Source: Ideonella sp. MAG2
Lineage (GTDB): Bacteria; Pseudomonadota; Gammaproteobacteria; Burkholderiales; Burkholderiaceae_C
Assembly (NCBI GenBank): GCA_004359425.1
Contig: PTEU01000001.1
Coordinates: 1,081,733-1,145,732 of the forward strand
Direction: 5' to 3'
Length of the DNA: 64,000 nt
Shown here: in pieces, positions 1-9,360 of the stretch
Layout of the letters: the number at the start of each line of letters is the position of its first letter
How positions within the stretch are numbered: position 1 is the first letter of the stretch
Made by a program: the position numbers and the translations under genes
The notes under the pieces: model-generated
Databases searched by the model: none
What the model was told of the DNA's origin: nothing
What the model saw: the letters and a program-made list of their open reading frames with translations, nothing else

Positions 1-1069
1 TCATCACAATGTTCAGCGGTGTCAGCCCCAGGTCATTGCTCAAATGGGTGCCAATGCCAAAGCCCAGTTGGGTGCGGTCGCCAAAGTGCTGGTAGAGGCC
101 GAGGGCGCTGTCCATGCTCAAGCCGTCAGAGAAGACCAAACGCTTGCTGTGTGGGTCGATGCGCAGCGCTTGGTAATGTGCCAGAGCCTTCTCGCCCCAG
201 GCCACAGGGTCACCTGAGTCGTGCCTCAGGCCATCAAACAGCTTGGCAAAGTAGAGGTCAAAGTCGGCCAAGAAGGCCTCCATGCCCACCACATCGGTCA
301 GGGCAATGCCCAGGTCACCTCGGTACTCTTGCACCCACTCTTCCAGTGCCAGCCGCTGAAAGTCCCGCAAGCGCACGCCCAGGGCTTGATAGGTTTGCAA
401 ATATTCGTGGGCCATGGTGCCAATGGGCGTTAAGCCCAGGCTGCGGGCCAGGTGGACGTTGGAGCTGCCCTTGAAAAAGCCAGGCATCGCCTCTTGCAGC
501 GTCTGCACCACCTCCTGGTGCCAGGCCGCGCTAAAGCGCCTGCGCGTGCCAAAGTCGAAAAACTCAAAGGGATGGCGGCGCGAAGTGGTGCTTAAACCCT
601 GCGCTAAATGAGTGATCTTGTCTTGCAGGCGTTGCCGCCCTTGGGCCAGGGTGCTTTCGCTGCTGAAACGCCGGAAGTACAGCTCGTTGACCATGGCCAA
701 GACCGGAATCTCAAAGGCCATGATGTGAACCTGAGGACCTCGGGCCACGATGTGCAGCGTGTCGCCCTCGGTGCTGACCTCTATGAAGCGGCGCTGAAAG
801 CGGAACAGGCGCAAAAAGTCGACGAAGTCGGACTTGATGTAGCGCAACTGGCCCAGGTAGGCCAACTCCTCGTCCGTCAGCGAGAGGGTGCAGAGATGAT
901 CGAGCTGTTGGTTCAGCTCGGCGGCCAGGTCGGCCAAGGCGAAGGCCGGTGTGTTGCGGCAGACAAAGCGGTACTCCGCCTGGGTTTGCGGGTGGCGGTG
1001 CAACATGGCCTGCCACATGGTGAATTTGTAGAGGTCGGTGTCCAGCAGGGTGTGGATGATGGGGGTCAT
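1..1069 (-). CDS. pncB: nicotinate phosphoribosyltransferase, C-terminus outside window
   Basis: PncB makes nicotinate mononucleotide from nicotinate and PRPP in the Preiss-Handler NAD salvage route. The reading frame is open to the window edge, so the last residues are missing. The N-terminus reads MTPIIHTLLDTDLYKFTMWQ, typical of the family, and a conserved GLRHDSGDP motif of the phosphoribosyl site lies about 280 residues in. The start lies 10 bases after the nicotinamidase stop, so the two genes are cotranscribed and catalyse consecutive steps. Control by the divergent NrtR gene is likely. Identification is firm; only completeness is unknown. Confidence 0.93.
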   Translation of the reverse strand, partial: MTPIIHTLLDTDLYKFTMWQAMLHRHPQTQAEYRFVCRNTPAFALADLAAELNQQLDHLCTLSLTDEELAYLGQLRYIKSDFVDFLRLFRFQRRFIEVSTEGDTLHIVARGPQVHIMAFEIPVLAMVNELYFRRFSSESTLAQGRQRLQDKITHLAQGLSTTSRRHPFEFFDFGTRRRFSAAWHQEVVQTLQEAMPGFFKGSSNVHLARSLGLTPIGTMAHEYLQTYQALGVRLRDFQRLALEEWVQEYRGDLGIALTDVVGMEAFLADFDLYFAKLFDGLRHDSGDPVAWGEKALAHYQALRIDPHSKRLVFSDGLSMDSALGLYQHFGDRTQLGFGIGTHLSNDLGLTPLNIVM

Positions 1070-1079
1070 AGCAGGGTTC

Positions 1080-1934
1080 TCAAAACAGCCTGTCAAGTGC
1101 TTGGGTGCTGGTGGCCAGGCGCACGCCTTGGGCTTGCATGGTGTCAAAAAACGTTTGCGCGGCTGGCTCAAAACCGGTGACGGGGCTCATGCAGTCTGTC
1201 AACAGCACAATGCGTTGGGGCCGCCCACTGGGCAGGTGGGCGACCAGGTGCTCCACACTGGCCCTGACGCAGTGGCTGCTGGCCTGCCCGGCCACCAGCA
1301 GCAGCTCGGCAGTGTCCAGGTGGGCCAAGGCAGCCTCTTGTAGGCCGGTGTCAGGGTCGGTGAGGTCGGGCACTTCGGCTTGAAAGGCGCTGTAGTGTTC
1401 CGTCCAGGGGTTCAGGCCCTTGAACAGGTAGCGCACAGCTTGTTGCTGGTGTTGTTCCCAGGCTTGGGCAGCCTGGGCAATGTCGGCATGCAGATTGTGG
1501 CCCCAAGTGCCAGTCACGCAGTGGGTGGGCCACACCATCAATTGGTAGCGGCCGGTGGCTTCCAGGGTGTCCAGGTAGCTGAGAACCTTGGGCCGCGCTG
1601 CGGCTGAGCGGGGGCTGTACTCGCCCGCCCGCACCTGGGCTGCGGTGATGCTGGTAAAGGGCGCAACAGGCTGCTCGCCCCGGCTCCACCAAAAGGCCGG
1701 GTGGGCGATGTCAAACACATGGTGGGAATCCAGGGTGATGGTGACGCTCAAGAGGGCGCGCTGGGCCTGGCGCATGAAACCGGCCAAGCGCTGCATGTCT
1801 TGGTGGGCACCGGCCACCGGTAGGGCGGGTGCCATGGGCTGGCTGGTGTGAGGGTCCCTGGGCCACCAATCGGGAGGCAGGTCGCAGAAATCGTTCTGGG
1901 GGTCGATGATGAGCAGTTGAATCGAGCTGGTCAT
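1080..1934 (-). CDS. nicotinamidase / isochorismatase-family cysteine hydrolase
   Basis: This 284-residue protein deamidates nicotinamide to nicotinate, feeding PncB downstream. LIIDPQNDF near the N-terminus carries the catalytic Asp. An LDSHH...H cluster around residues 70-80 fits the metal site, and SSHCVRASVEH near residue 220 holds the nucleophilic Cys. It is longer than E. coli PncA (about 210), mainly through insertions in the middle. The ATG is preceded by AAGGAG at good spacing. It heads the operon with pncB and faces nrtR. Substrate is inferred from family and context; other isochorismatase-like amidases look similar. Confidence 0.85.
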   Translation of the reverse strand: MTSSIQLLIIDPQNDFCDLPPDWWPRDPHTSQPMAPALPVAGAHQDMQRLAGFMRQAQRALLSVTITLDSHHVFDIAHPAFWWSRGEQPVAPFTSITAAQVRAGEYSPRSAAARPKVLSYLDTLEATGRYQLMVWPTHCVTGTWGHNLHADIAQAAQAWEQHQQQAVRYLFKGLNPWTEHYSAFQAEVPDLTDPDTGLQEAALAHLDTAELLLVAGQASSHCVRASVEHLVAHLPSGRPQRIVLLTDCMSPVTGFEPAAQTFFDTMQAQGVRLATSTQALDRLF

Positions 1935-1969
1935 GCAAGTCTCCTTGGAGATGGGACGATGAACGCACT

Positions 1970-2003
1970 ATAACTTAGAAAGTTGCAACAGTAAACTAAG
2001 TGG
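1970..2003. promoter_or_regulatory. candidate NrtR operator between nicotinamidase and nrtR
   Basis: The divergent intergenic region holds overlapping inverted repeats. ACTTAG (1973-1978) pairs with CTAAGT (1996-2001), AACTT-AGA-AAGTT spans 1972-1984, and GTTGCAAC (1982-1989) is a self-palindrome. The region is AT-rich against a GC-rich background. NrtR repressors usually bind palindromes in front of NAD salvage genes. The assignment is inferred from position and symmetry only. Confidence 0.5.
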
Positions 2004-2092
2004 TGTCTGTGCTCGCAAGATAAAGCCAAAACACCCATGCTTGGCAGCGCGGTGATAAGCTGCTTTGTTGCCCCACACAACAAACACCTGCC

Positions 2093-2788
2093 ATGCCCAA
2101 GCCCAACACCGACGCTGACTACCCTTCTGTGATCTGCACGGTGGATGTGGTGCTGCTGACCTTGAAGGGCCAGTCCTTGCATGTGGTGCTGCTGCGCCGC
2201 AAGAGCGAGCCCTTTATGGGCCTACCTGCGCTGCCTGGGGGCTTTGTACACACCCAAGAAGACGCCACCGCCTGGGATGCGGCCACGCGGGTGCTGCGCG
2301 AGAAGACCGGCATCGTCAGCCCTTATCTGGAGCAACTGGCCAGCTATAGCGGGGCCGAGCGTGACCCCCGAGGCTGGTCGGTGTCGCTGGTGTATTACGC
2401 TCTGGTGCCCCTGGAGGCCCTGTCATTGCAGACAGAGGGCTTGCTCCTGGCTCCGGTGGCCAAGCTGCCCAAGCTGCCGTTTGACCACCGCCGCATCGTG
2501 GATGAAGCGGTGGCCCGTGTGCGCTCCAAGAGCCAGTATTCCTCGCTGCCGGTGTACCTGTGCCAAGACCGCATCACCCTGCCCAGGCTGCAAGCGGTGT
2601 ACGAGGCGGTGCTGGGTGAGCCCATCAACAAGGTGAGCTTTCGGCGCAAGATGGACGAGATGGGCATGTTGGAGCCTGTTGAGGGCGAGCTGGAAGGTGG
2701 TGCCGCCCATAGACCGGCTCAGGTCTACCGCCTGAAGAAGGCGTATCGCAAAGAGCTTTCTGTGGTCACCCGAGGGCTGAATTCCTGA
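2093..2788 (+). CDS. nrtR: NrtR-type Nudix transcriptional regulator of NAD metabolism
   Basis: This 231-residue protein has an N-terminal Nudix-like domain (about residues 10-145) fused to a C-terminal winged helix (about 150-220). That architecture is typical of NrtR, which senses NAD metabolites such as ADP-ribose and represses NAD biosynthesis genes. The Nudix box region (GGFVHTQEDATAWDAATRV then LREKTG) lacks the full set of catalytic Glu residues, as is common for NrtR. The C-terminal part contains LPRLQAVYEAVLG and the VSFRRKMDEMG recognition region. It is transcribed divergently from nicotinamidase-pncB across a palindrome-rich spacer, which supports local autoregulation. Confidence 0.87.
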   Translation: MPKPNTDADYPSVICTVDVVLLTLKGQSLHVVLLRRKSEPFMGLPALPGGFVHTQEDATAWDAATRVLREKTGIVSPYLEQLASYSGAERDPRGWSVSLVYYALVPLEALSLQTEGLLLAPVAKLPKLPFDHRRIVDEAVARVRSKSQYSSLPVYLCQDRITLPRLQAVYEAVLGEPINKVSFRRKMDEMGMLEPVEGELEGGAAHRPAQVYRLKKAYRKELSVVTRGLNS

Positions 2789-2822
2789 GAGGCTGTCCCG
2801 GCGGCGGCGTGGGGCAGCGCGC

Positions 2823-3434
2823 TCAGTTCCCCAGATGAATGAGCGCACCCCAAGAGGCCTGGTCCAGCCCAGGTGGCAGGGCGTAGTCGGCCAAGACCCA
2901 GATCTGCCCTGAGCTGCTAGCGGCCTCACGCAGCAGCTCATCCACCACGCGGCATGAGCGCAGGTCTAAGGCGGCGTAGGGGCCGTCCAGCAAGATAAGG
3001 TCTGCGCCGCAGGCGGCCGCCCCCAGCAAGCCCACTTTACGGCGGCTCCCTGCCGAGAGCATGTCAAACGGTTTGTGCAGGTGTTCTCGCAGGCCCAGTG
3101 CCTCTGCCAAGACCGGCACCCTCTCGCTACGCCACTGGCCAAACCGTGCCTTCTCGGCGCTCAACCAGTCTTGGGCGATGAGAGCGTCCAGCGCTGGGGC
3201 GTCGGTTTGCGCGTACCAGCAAGAAGCCGCACACACACTGAGTTGGCCGCTGAGCGGGGCTTGTTGCCCGGCCAGCACACGCAGCAAGCTGCTTTTGCCC
3301 CGTTGCTCGCCGCCGCATACGGCATGCAGGCCCGGCCCCAGGCTGAAGCTGTGGCTGGGGCCAGCGGGCACCCAGCACAGGTGCTTGGCGGTAACGGTGG
3401 GGTGGGGCGTGGGGCTGGGCAGGGGCGTCAGCAT
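2823..3434 (-). CDS. small stand-alone ABC-type ATPase, CcmA-like size, degenerate Walker B
   Basis: A 203-residue ATP-binding cassette protein with no permease gene beside it. A Walker A variant, GGEQRGKS, lies near residue 40. The signature region is LSAGSRRKVG instead of LSGGQ, and Walker B reads LILLDGPYAALD, with Gly where the catalytic Glu is normally found. Size and sequence recall single-domain exporters such as CcmA, but no cytochrome c maturation genes are nearby. I chose the ATG at 3434 because upstream residues in this frame look non-coding. The missing Glu suggests slow or no ATP hydrolysis. The partner is unknown. Confidence 0.7.
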   Translation of the reverse strand: MLTPLPSPTPHPTVTAKHLCWVPAGPSHSFSLGPGLHAVCGGEQRGKSSLLRVLAGQQAPLSGQLSVCAASCWYAQTDAPALDALIAQDWLSAEKARFGQWRSERVPVLAEALGLREHLHKPFDMLSAGSRRKVGLLGAAACGADLILLDGPYAALDLRSCRVVDELLREAASSSGQIWVLADYALPPGLDQASWGALIHLGN

Positions 3435-3510
3435 GGGGCGTTCAGGGCTTCGTGCAGAGAATGCACGAAATGTAAACAATGGGAGGGTGTTCCCTTGGTA
3501 GCATGACGCC

Positions 3511-4578
3511 ATGACCTCACGCCACGCCCCTGTCGTTATCGACATTGCCGGCCCGTCACTCAATGCCGACGACCGCCGACGCCTTGCGCACCCTTTCACC
3601 GGGGGCGTCATCTTGTTTGCGCGCCACTGGCAAGACCGGCATCAACTGACCACTCTGGTGGCCGAGATGAAGGCCATCCGCGAGGACTTGCTGGTGTGTG
3701 TGGACCACGAGGGCGGCCGCGTGCAGCGTTTCCGTACCGACGGCTTTACCCATCTCCCGCCCATGCGCCGCTACGGTGAGCTGTGGATGAAGGACCCACT
3801 GACGGCCACGGATGCGGCTACGGCTGCGGGCTTTGTGCTGGCAAGCGAGCTGCGCGCCTGTGGGGTGGATTTGAGCTTTACACCCGTGCTTGACCTCGAC
3901 TGGGGCAGCAGCGGCGTGATCGGCGACCGCGCCTTCCATGGTGATGCTCGCGTGGTCACTCTGCTGGCCAAGAGCCTGATGATGGGCTTGTTGCAGGCCG
4001 GCATGGCCAATTGCGGCAAGCACTTCCCCGGCCATGGCTTCGTGAAGGCCGACAGCCACACCGAGATTCCGGTGGACAAGCGCTCCAAGAAGGCAGTGAT
4101 GGGCGACGATGCCAAGCCCTATGAATGGCTCTCCAGCTCACTCAAGAGCGTGATGCCCGCCCATGTGATCTACCCCAAGGTGGACAGCCGCCCGGCGGGC
4201 TTTTCGGGCACTTGGCTGCAAGACATTTTGCGGGTGGACCTGGGCTTCACCGGCGCGGTGTTCAGCGACGACCTGAGCATGGAAGGCGCACGCATGTTGG
4301 ACGGCAAGCCCGTCAGCTATGTGGAGGCCGGTGTGGCAGCGCTCAATGCGGGCTGCGACATGGTGCTGCTGTGTAATCAAAGCCAGGTCGATGGCGGCCG
4401 CGCCGTGGACGAATTGCTGGAAGGCTTGGCCAAGGGCGCTGCGCGTGGCCAGTGGGCCACCAACCCGCACAGCGAAGTGCGCCGCCGCGCCCTGTTGCCG
4501 CAGACCGCACCGCTGCCCTGGGATGAGCTGATGCGCCATGTGCCCTATCAGCAGGCCTTGGAGCGCATGGAGGCCTAG
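3511..4578 (+). CDS. nagZ: beta-N-acetylhexosaminidase, peptidoglycan recycling
   Basis: A cytoplasmic glycoside hydrolase family 3 enzyme that removes N-acetylglucosamine from anhydro-muropeptides during cell wall recycling. The 355-residue length is normal for single-domain NagZ. CVDHEGGRVQRF (about residue 68), KHFPGHGFVKADSHTEIP (the catalytic His/Asp loop, about 170) and FSDDLSMEGA (nucleophile Asp, about 250) are all present. The gene is divergent from the small ABC ATPase and convergent with rne, with a shared hairpin terminator between them. Confidence 0.95.
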   Translation: MTSRHAPVVIDIAGPSLNADDRRRLAHPFTGGVILFARHWQDRHQLTTLVAEMKAIREDLLVCVDHEGGRVQRFRTDGFTHLPPMRRYGELWMKDPLTATDAATAAGFVLASELRACGVDLSFTPVLDLDWGSSGVIGDRAFHGDARVVTLLAKSLMMGLLQAGMANCGKHFPGHGFVKADSHTEIPVDKRSKKAVMGDDAKPYEWLSSSLKSVMPAHVIYPKVDSRPAGFSGTWLQDILRVDLGFTGAVFSDDLSMEGARMLDGKPVSYVEAGVAALNAGCDMVLLCNQSQVDGGRAVDELLEGLAKGAARGQWATNPHSEVRRRALLPQTAPLPWDELMRHVPYQQALERMEA

Positions 4579-4610
4579 GGGCCTGAGTAGGCTTTCAGCC
4601 TCACCCTGAA

Positions 4611-4637
4611 AAAAGGCCGCTCGATGAGCGGCCTTTT
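4611..4637. terminator. bidirectional intrinsic terminator between nagZ and rne
   Basis: GGCCGCTC (4615-4622) and GAGCGGCC (4626-4633) form a perfect stem with a GAT loop, flanked by AAAA on the left and TTTT on the right. It can therefore end transcripts of the convergent nagZ and rne genes on either strand. Confidence 0.88.
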
Positions 4638-4681
4638 GCTGGGCAGTCGTGCGGGGCCGTGAGGCAGCCCCGCAGCACGCC

Positions 4682-7651
4682 TTACTGCTGCTGCTGCTGC
4701 GCTTGTTGGTCAAACGGCAGCACCAGTTGGCTGAGGTCCTTGCGGGTCTCGACCAGCACCAGTGGGCCTTCGTCGAGCACCACCACAGGCGGGCGCTCGC
4801 GTGGCACATGCACCGGCTTGGGCTCGGCGGCGATGGCGGCTTGGGCTTCGCGGATCTTGTCGGCATCCGAGTTGACCCAGCTCAGGCCGGCACCTTCGGC
4901 GATGCGCTGCAACTCTTCCATGGCCAGCACATAAGGCTCGACACGGACGGGTTCGCGACGAGCCGCCGGGGCCACTGGTGCCGTTGTCGGCACCGCTGCG
5001 GCTACTGGGGCGGGCGCAGGGCTGGCCACGGAGGCGGGCACAGTGCCACTGGAGGCTGGGGCCTCGGCCGCTGCTGCGCCGTCGGCGCTTTCCCACCAGG
5101 GGCGCACGGCGGTCGCGTCGTCCGCTGCGGCGGCGGCCACCGGGGCGTCTTGCGCCGGGGCTTCGTCGCGCCGCTCACGGCGGGGGCGCTCACCTCGTTC
5201 ACCACGGTCGCGGCCACGGCGGCGGCCACCGTCTTCGGCACCGTCTGCGGCAGGGGCGGCATCCGGGCGGCTGCCTGCGTCCAGGCTTTGGGCGTCTGCA
5301 GCGCTCACCTCAGCTTGGGGCTGGGTGTCGCTGAAGTCTTCGCCTTCAGTGCGTGCGGCACCGTCATCGCGGCCTTCTTCACGGCCACCACGGCCACGGC
5401 GGCGGCGGCGGCGGCTGCGCTCGGCGTCGCTGCCAGCCTCCGGCGTGCTGCCGTCGGCCAGGGGTGCCAAGCTCAAGGCGTTGGCGTCGGCTGGGCTGCC
5501 TTCGGCGGTGGCTTCGGTCTGGCGGCTGCGGCGCTGGTTTTGGCCTTCGCTGCGCTCGGTGGCAGGGGCGTTCAAGCGGGCTGCATCAGCCTCTTCCGTG
5601 CCGCGCTGCTGCTCGGGGCGGCGCTCGCTGCGCTGGTCGCGGCGGCCACTGTCGCGGCGGCTGTTGCCGCTGCTGCTGCGCTGCTCGTCGCGGCTGCCTT
5701 CGGGCTTGTTCTCAACACGGCCTTGGCTGGGCTTGCTGTGGCGGTCGCCGCGCTCTTGGCGCTCGCCGCGTTCGCTGCGTTCACCACCACGGTCGTTGCG
5801 GTCACGGCGGCTGTGGCGGGACTTGCTGTCACGCTGGCCGTCGCGGCCAGTGGCGGCCGGTGTGGCCTCTGTGGCCTGGGGGGCGGCCACCGGGGCGGGG
5901 GCTGGTGCGGGGCTGCCACCGCCGAACAGGCTCTTGAGCCAGCCGAAGAAGCCACCACTGCTGGCCGGTGTGGCGGCGGGTGCTGCAGGTGCAGCCACGG
6001 CCACTGGGGCCGGTGCCGCCACCGGGGCGGGCGGAGCCACGATGGGCGCGGGCTGGTCGGGCAACACACCCTTGATGAGGGGTTCTTGCTTGGGCTTGGC
6101 CTTTTCACGACGGGAGATGGCGACTTCGTCGTCGGGCTCCTCGATCATGGTGTAGCTGGCTTGCAGGTTTTCCAGGCGCGGGTCGTCGTGGCGCAGGCGC
6201 TCCAGCTTGTAGTTCGGCGTCTCCAGGTGCTTGTTGGGCACCAGCAGCACGGTGATCTTTTGCTTGAGTTCTATCTTGGTGATCTCGGTGCGCTTCTCGT
6301 TTAGCAAGAAGGAGGTCACTTCCACCGGCACTTGCACGTGCACGGCGGTGGTGTTTTCCTTCAAGGCCTCTTCTTGGATGATGCGCAGGATTTGCAGCGC
6401 CGAGGACTCGGTGTCGCGGATGTGGCCGGTGCCATTGCAGCGCGGGCAGGTCACGTGGCTGCCCTCAGACAAGGCCGGGCGCAGACGCTGGCGGCTCAGT
6501 TCCAACAGGCCAAATTTGGAGATGGAGCTGAATTGCACGCGGGCGCGGTCAAAGCGCAGCGCGTCTTTCAGGCGCTGCTCGACCTCGCGGCGGTTCTTGC
6601 TCTCTTCCATGTCGATGAAGTCGACGACGATCAGGCCGCCCAAGTCACGCAGGCGGCACTGGCGGGCGATTTCGTCGGCGGCTTCGAGGTTGGTGCGCGT
6701 GGCCGTCTCTTCGATATCGCCGCCACGGGTGGCACGGGCCGAGTTCACGTCCACGGCCACCAAGGCTTCGGTGTGGTCGATCACGATGGCACCACCCGAA
6801 GGCAGGTTCACCGTGCGGCTGAAGGCCGTTTCAATCTGGTGCTCGATCTGGAAGCGGCTGAACAGTGGTGCATCGTCGCGGTAGCGCTTCACCCGTGCGG
6901 CCGATTCCGGCATCACGTGGTTCATGAACTGCTGGGCCTGATCGAAGATGTCGTCGGTGTCGATCAAGATCTCACCGATGTCTGCGGTGAAGTAATCGCG
7001 GATGGCGCGGATCACCAGCGACGATTCCTGGTAGATCAGGTAAGCACCTTTGCCCGCCTTGGCCGCGCCATCAATGGCGTCCCAGAGCTTGAGCAAGTAG
7101 TTCAAGTCCCATTGCAACTCAGCAGCGGTGCGGCCGATGCCGGCGGTGCGGGCAATCAGGCTCATGCCCTTGGGGTATTCGAGCTGGTCGAGGTTTTCTT
7201 TCAGCTCTTCGCGCTTCTCGCCTTCAATGCGGCGGCTCACGCCACCGCCACGCGGGTTATTGGGCATCAGCACCAAATAACGGCCAGCGAGGCTGACAAA
7301 AGTGGTCAGGGCCGCGCCCTTATTGCCTCGTTCTTCTTTTTCAACCTGCACCAACAACTCTTGGCCATTGCTGATGACATCGGAAATTTTGGCGTCACGG
7401 ACGGTGACACCCTCTTTGAAATAAGCCTTGGAGATTTCCTTGAACGGCAAAAAGCCGTGGCGGTCTTCACCGTAATCGACAAAGCAGGCTTCGAGCGAGG
7501 GCTCGACGCGGGTCACCACCGCTTTGTAGATATTGCCTTTACGTTGTTCGCGGCCTTCGATTTCGGTCTCGAAATCCAGCAGCTTCTGGCCATCAACAAT
7601 GGCCAGGCGACGCTCTTCTGCTTGCGTCGCATTGATCAGCATGCGCTTCAT
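4682..7651 (-). CDS. rne: ribonuclease E
   Basis: The endoribonuclease and scaffold of the RNA degradosome. The 989-residue protein starts [20 protein letters not shown], closely matching known RNase E N-termini. This start has GGAAGGAG directly upstream; an ATG five codons earlier is less likely. The S1 RNA-binding domain spans about 38-120. The catalytic region contains [19 protein letters not shown] and [11 protein letters not shown] with the metal-binding Asp pair, and the Zn-link motif CPRCNGTGH lies near 400. From about 520 the tail is low-complexity, rich in Arg, Ala and Pro, typical of the degradosome scaffold. It is divergent from rluC, an arrangement also found in E. coli. Confidence 0.97.
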   Translation of the reverse strand: MKRMLINATQAEERRLAIVDGQKLLDFETEIEGREQRKGNIYKAVVTRVEPSLEACFVDYGEDRHGFLPFKEISKAYFKEGVTVRDAKISDVISNGQELLVQVEKEERGNKGAALTTFVSLAGRYLVLMPNNPRGGGVSRRIEGEKREELKENLDQLEYPKGMSLIARTAGIGRTAAELQWDLNYLLKLWDAIDGAAKAGKGAYLIYQESSLVIRAIRDYFTADIGEILIDTDDIFDQAQQFMNHVMPESAARVKRYRDDAPLFSRFQIEHQIETAFSRTVNLPSGGAIVIDHTEALVAVDVNSARATRGGDIEETATRTNLEAADEIARQCRLRDLGGLIVVDFIDMEESKNRREVEQRLKDALRFDRARVQFSSISKFGLLELSRQRLRPALSEGSHVTCPRCNGTGHIRDTESSALQILRIIQEEALKENTTAVHVQVPVEVTSFLLNEKRTEITKIELKQKITVLLVPNKHLETPNYKLERLRHDDPRLENLQASYTMIEEPDDEVAISRREKAKPKQEPLIKGVLPDQPAPIVAPPAPVAAPAPVAVAAPAAPAATPASSGGFFGWLKSLFGGGSPAPAPAPVAAPQATEATPAATGRDGQRDSKSRHSRRDRNDRGGERSERGERQERGDRHSKPSQGRVENKPEGSRDEQRSSSGNSRRDSGRRDQRSERRPEQQRGTEEADAARLNAPATERSEGQNQRRSRQTEATAEGSPADANALSLAPLADGSTPEAGSDAERSRRRRRRGRGGREEGRDDGAARTEGEDFSDTQPQAEVSAADAQSLDAGSRPDAAPAADGAEDGGRRRGRDRGERGERPRRERRDEAPAQDAPVAAAAADDATAVRPWWESADGAAAAEAPASSGTVPASVASPAPAPVAAAVPTTAPVAPAARREPVRVEPYVLAMEELQRIAEGAGLSWVNSDADKIREAQAAIAAEPKPVHVPRERPPVVVLDEGPLVLVETRKDLSQLVLPFDQQAQQQQQ

Positions 7652-8264
7652 GTGCACTCCTTCCACGCGTGCTGGCCGATGTGTTCACGGCTCAGCACGA
7701 CTCACGTGAAGGCCGCGCTCAACAACCAGAGGTTGCCGGGCGAGGCCCCAACCGATGCACGAAGAACAAGTGTTGGCCGGTGGAAGGAATCGCCCTGGAC
7801 TGCTTTGAATTTGCGGGGTTGCCTAAAAACAGGCAGCTCAGCAAAGCAGCGTTGGCGCATGCGCGGAAGATTTGCCCCCAGGCTCAAGCTGGCTCTCTCG
7901 CTCCAGGCTGGGCCGCCAAAGCGCCCGGCTTGGCCCACCGCTGCGCTCGGGCTCGGGCCTCGTCGGCGCAATGCCGGGGCCTGCCATGGGACACCTTGAA
8001 CCCAGATCTCCCGCGAGGCGCACCTGCGGTGCTGTACGGGCCATTCCCGAGCTCCTTGGAGCCATTGCGGCACCTCTTCCTCGTCAATGGCACAGGCCAT
8101 TGACTCGTCAGTCGGCACCCCACTGGACACCCAAGGCTCCTCGGGACTGCCCCATACCCTCGCGGGATATCTGGGTTTTCAATACGCCTTTAGGCGCACT
8201 GGCGCACGATATCCCTATGAGAGCCCGGGTAAACTCAGAATAATCAAGCACTTACAGCTCAATC
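7652..8264. promoter_or_regulatory. 613-bp rne-rluC intergenic region, probable long rne leader
   Basis: No convincing gene is seen here. In other proteobacteria the long 5' leader of rne is folded and mediates feedback cleavage by RNase E, and a similar leader is likely on the minus strand. Visible structure includes an inverted repeat GGGATATC (8164-8171) / GATATCCC (8208-8215) enclosing a smaller CGCCTTTAGGCG hairpin. I could not fix promoter boxes with confidence. Confidence 0.5.
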
Positions 8265-9347
8265 GTGGCGCAGCCCATTATAAATGCGAAATCCCGGCGT
8301 CCTGCCGTCGATAACAAGGCCGCCAAGTCAAGGGCAATCCCTAGGCCCAAAGCTGTGGCGGTGGGGGCAACGCCTGCGGCGGTACAAGTGCGCATGGTCA
8401 CCATTGATGAAGGCAGCGCCGGGCAGCGGCTGGACAATTTTTTGCTGCGCGAGCTCAAAGGCGTGCCCAAAACCCATGTCTACCGCATCATCCGCGCCGG
8501 TGAAGTGCGGGTGAACAAAGGCCGCGCCCAGGCGGACACCCGGCTGGCGCTGGATGATGTGGTGCGGGTGCCGCCGGTGCGGGTGTCCGCCACCGCCGCA
8601 GGCGGAGAGGCTGCCGCCCCGCCAGCCCCGGCCCGCCAGTTCCCCATACTTTATGAAGACGAGCACCTGCTGGTGATCGACAAGCCTTCGGGCGTGGCCG
8701 TGCACGGCGGCAGTGGCGTGAGCTTTGGCGTGATAGAGCAATTGCGCAGCGCGAGGCCTGAGGCCAAGTTCCTGGAGTTGGTACACCGGCTGGACCGGGA
8801 AACCTCGGGCCTGCTGCTGGTGGCCAAAAAGCGCAGTGCGTTGACGAACTTGCAAGACCAGTTTCGCCAACGCGAGACGGGCAAGACCTATGCCGCCTTG
8901 GTGGTGGGCACCTGGCCTGCCAAGCTCAAGGTCATCGATGTGCCGCTGCACAAGTTCTTGACGCCCGACGGTGAGCGCCGGGTGCGCGCCACCACGCCGG
9001 ACGATGAGCAAGGCCAGCGCTCCATCTCTTTGGCCCGCGTGGTCAAAGCGTTTGAGGGTTACACCTTGCTGGACGTGACCATCAAGACCGGCCGCACCCA
9101 CCAGATCCGTGTGCACCTGGCCCACAGCGGCCATGTGATCGTGGGTGACGATAAGTACGGCGACTTTTTGCTGAACAAGGCTTTGGCGCGCGGCGACGGC
9201 CTCGCGGGCTTTCGCTTTGAGCGCATGTTCCTGCATGCGCGCCGCCTCGCCTTTGACCACCCCGCCAGCGGGGAGCGCATTGAGTTGGAGGCGCCTCTGC
9301 CGCCCGAATGCGCGACACTCCTCGGCCGTCTTTCAGAACCTCACTAA
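8265..9347 (+). CDS. rluC: 23S rRNA pseudouridine synthase RluC-type
   Basis: RluC modifies 23S rRNA uridines (955, 2504 and 2580 in E. coli numbering). The 360-residue protein has an S4 RNA-binding domain (about 50-110, SAGQRLDNFLLRELKGVPKT) and a catalytic domain with VHRLDRETSGLLLVAKK, whose Asp is the nucleophile. TGRTHQIRVHLAHSGH near residue 275 is also conserved. The GTG at 8265 gives a long unstructured N-terminus and has no clear ribosome-binding site, so the true start may be downstream. It leads a run of four genes in the same direction: rluC, HAD phosphatase, Rieske protein and sppA. Confidence 0.93.
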   Translation: MAQPIINAKSRRPAVDNKAAKSRAIPRPKAVAVGATPAAVQVRMVTIDEGSAGQRLDNFLLRELKGVPKTHVYRIIRAGEVRVNKGRAQADTRLALDDVVRVPPVRVSATAAGGEAAAPPAPARQFPILYEDEHLLVIDKPSGVAVHGGSGVSFGVIEQLRSARPEAKFLELVHRLDRETSGLLLVAKKRSALTNLQDQFRQRETGKTYAALVVGTWPAKLKVIDVPLHKFLTPDGERRVRATTPDDEQGQRSISLARVVKAFEGYTLLDVTIKTGRTHQIRVHLAHSGHVIVGDDKYGDFLLNKALARGDGLAGFRFERMFLHARRLAFDHPASGERIELEAPLPPECATLLGRLSEPH

Positions 9348-9360
9348 CTTCCCGCTTCGC

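Noticed and set aside
4649..6304. Long plus-strand Gly/Ala-rich open frame opposite rne
   Set aside because: It is the complement of the low-complexity rne tail; codon pattern and homology belong to the minus strand.
6332..7999. Long plus-strand open frame opposite the rne catalytic region
   Set aside because: It mirrors RNase E coding sequence in high-GC DNA and has no recognisable domain.
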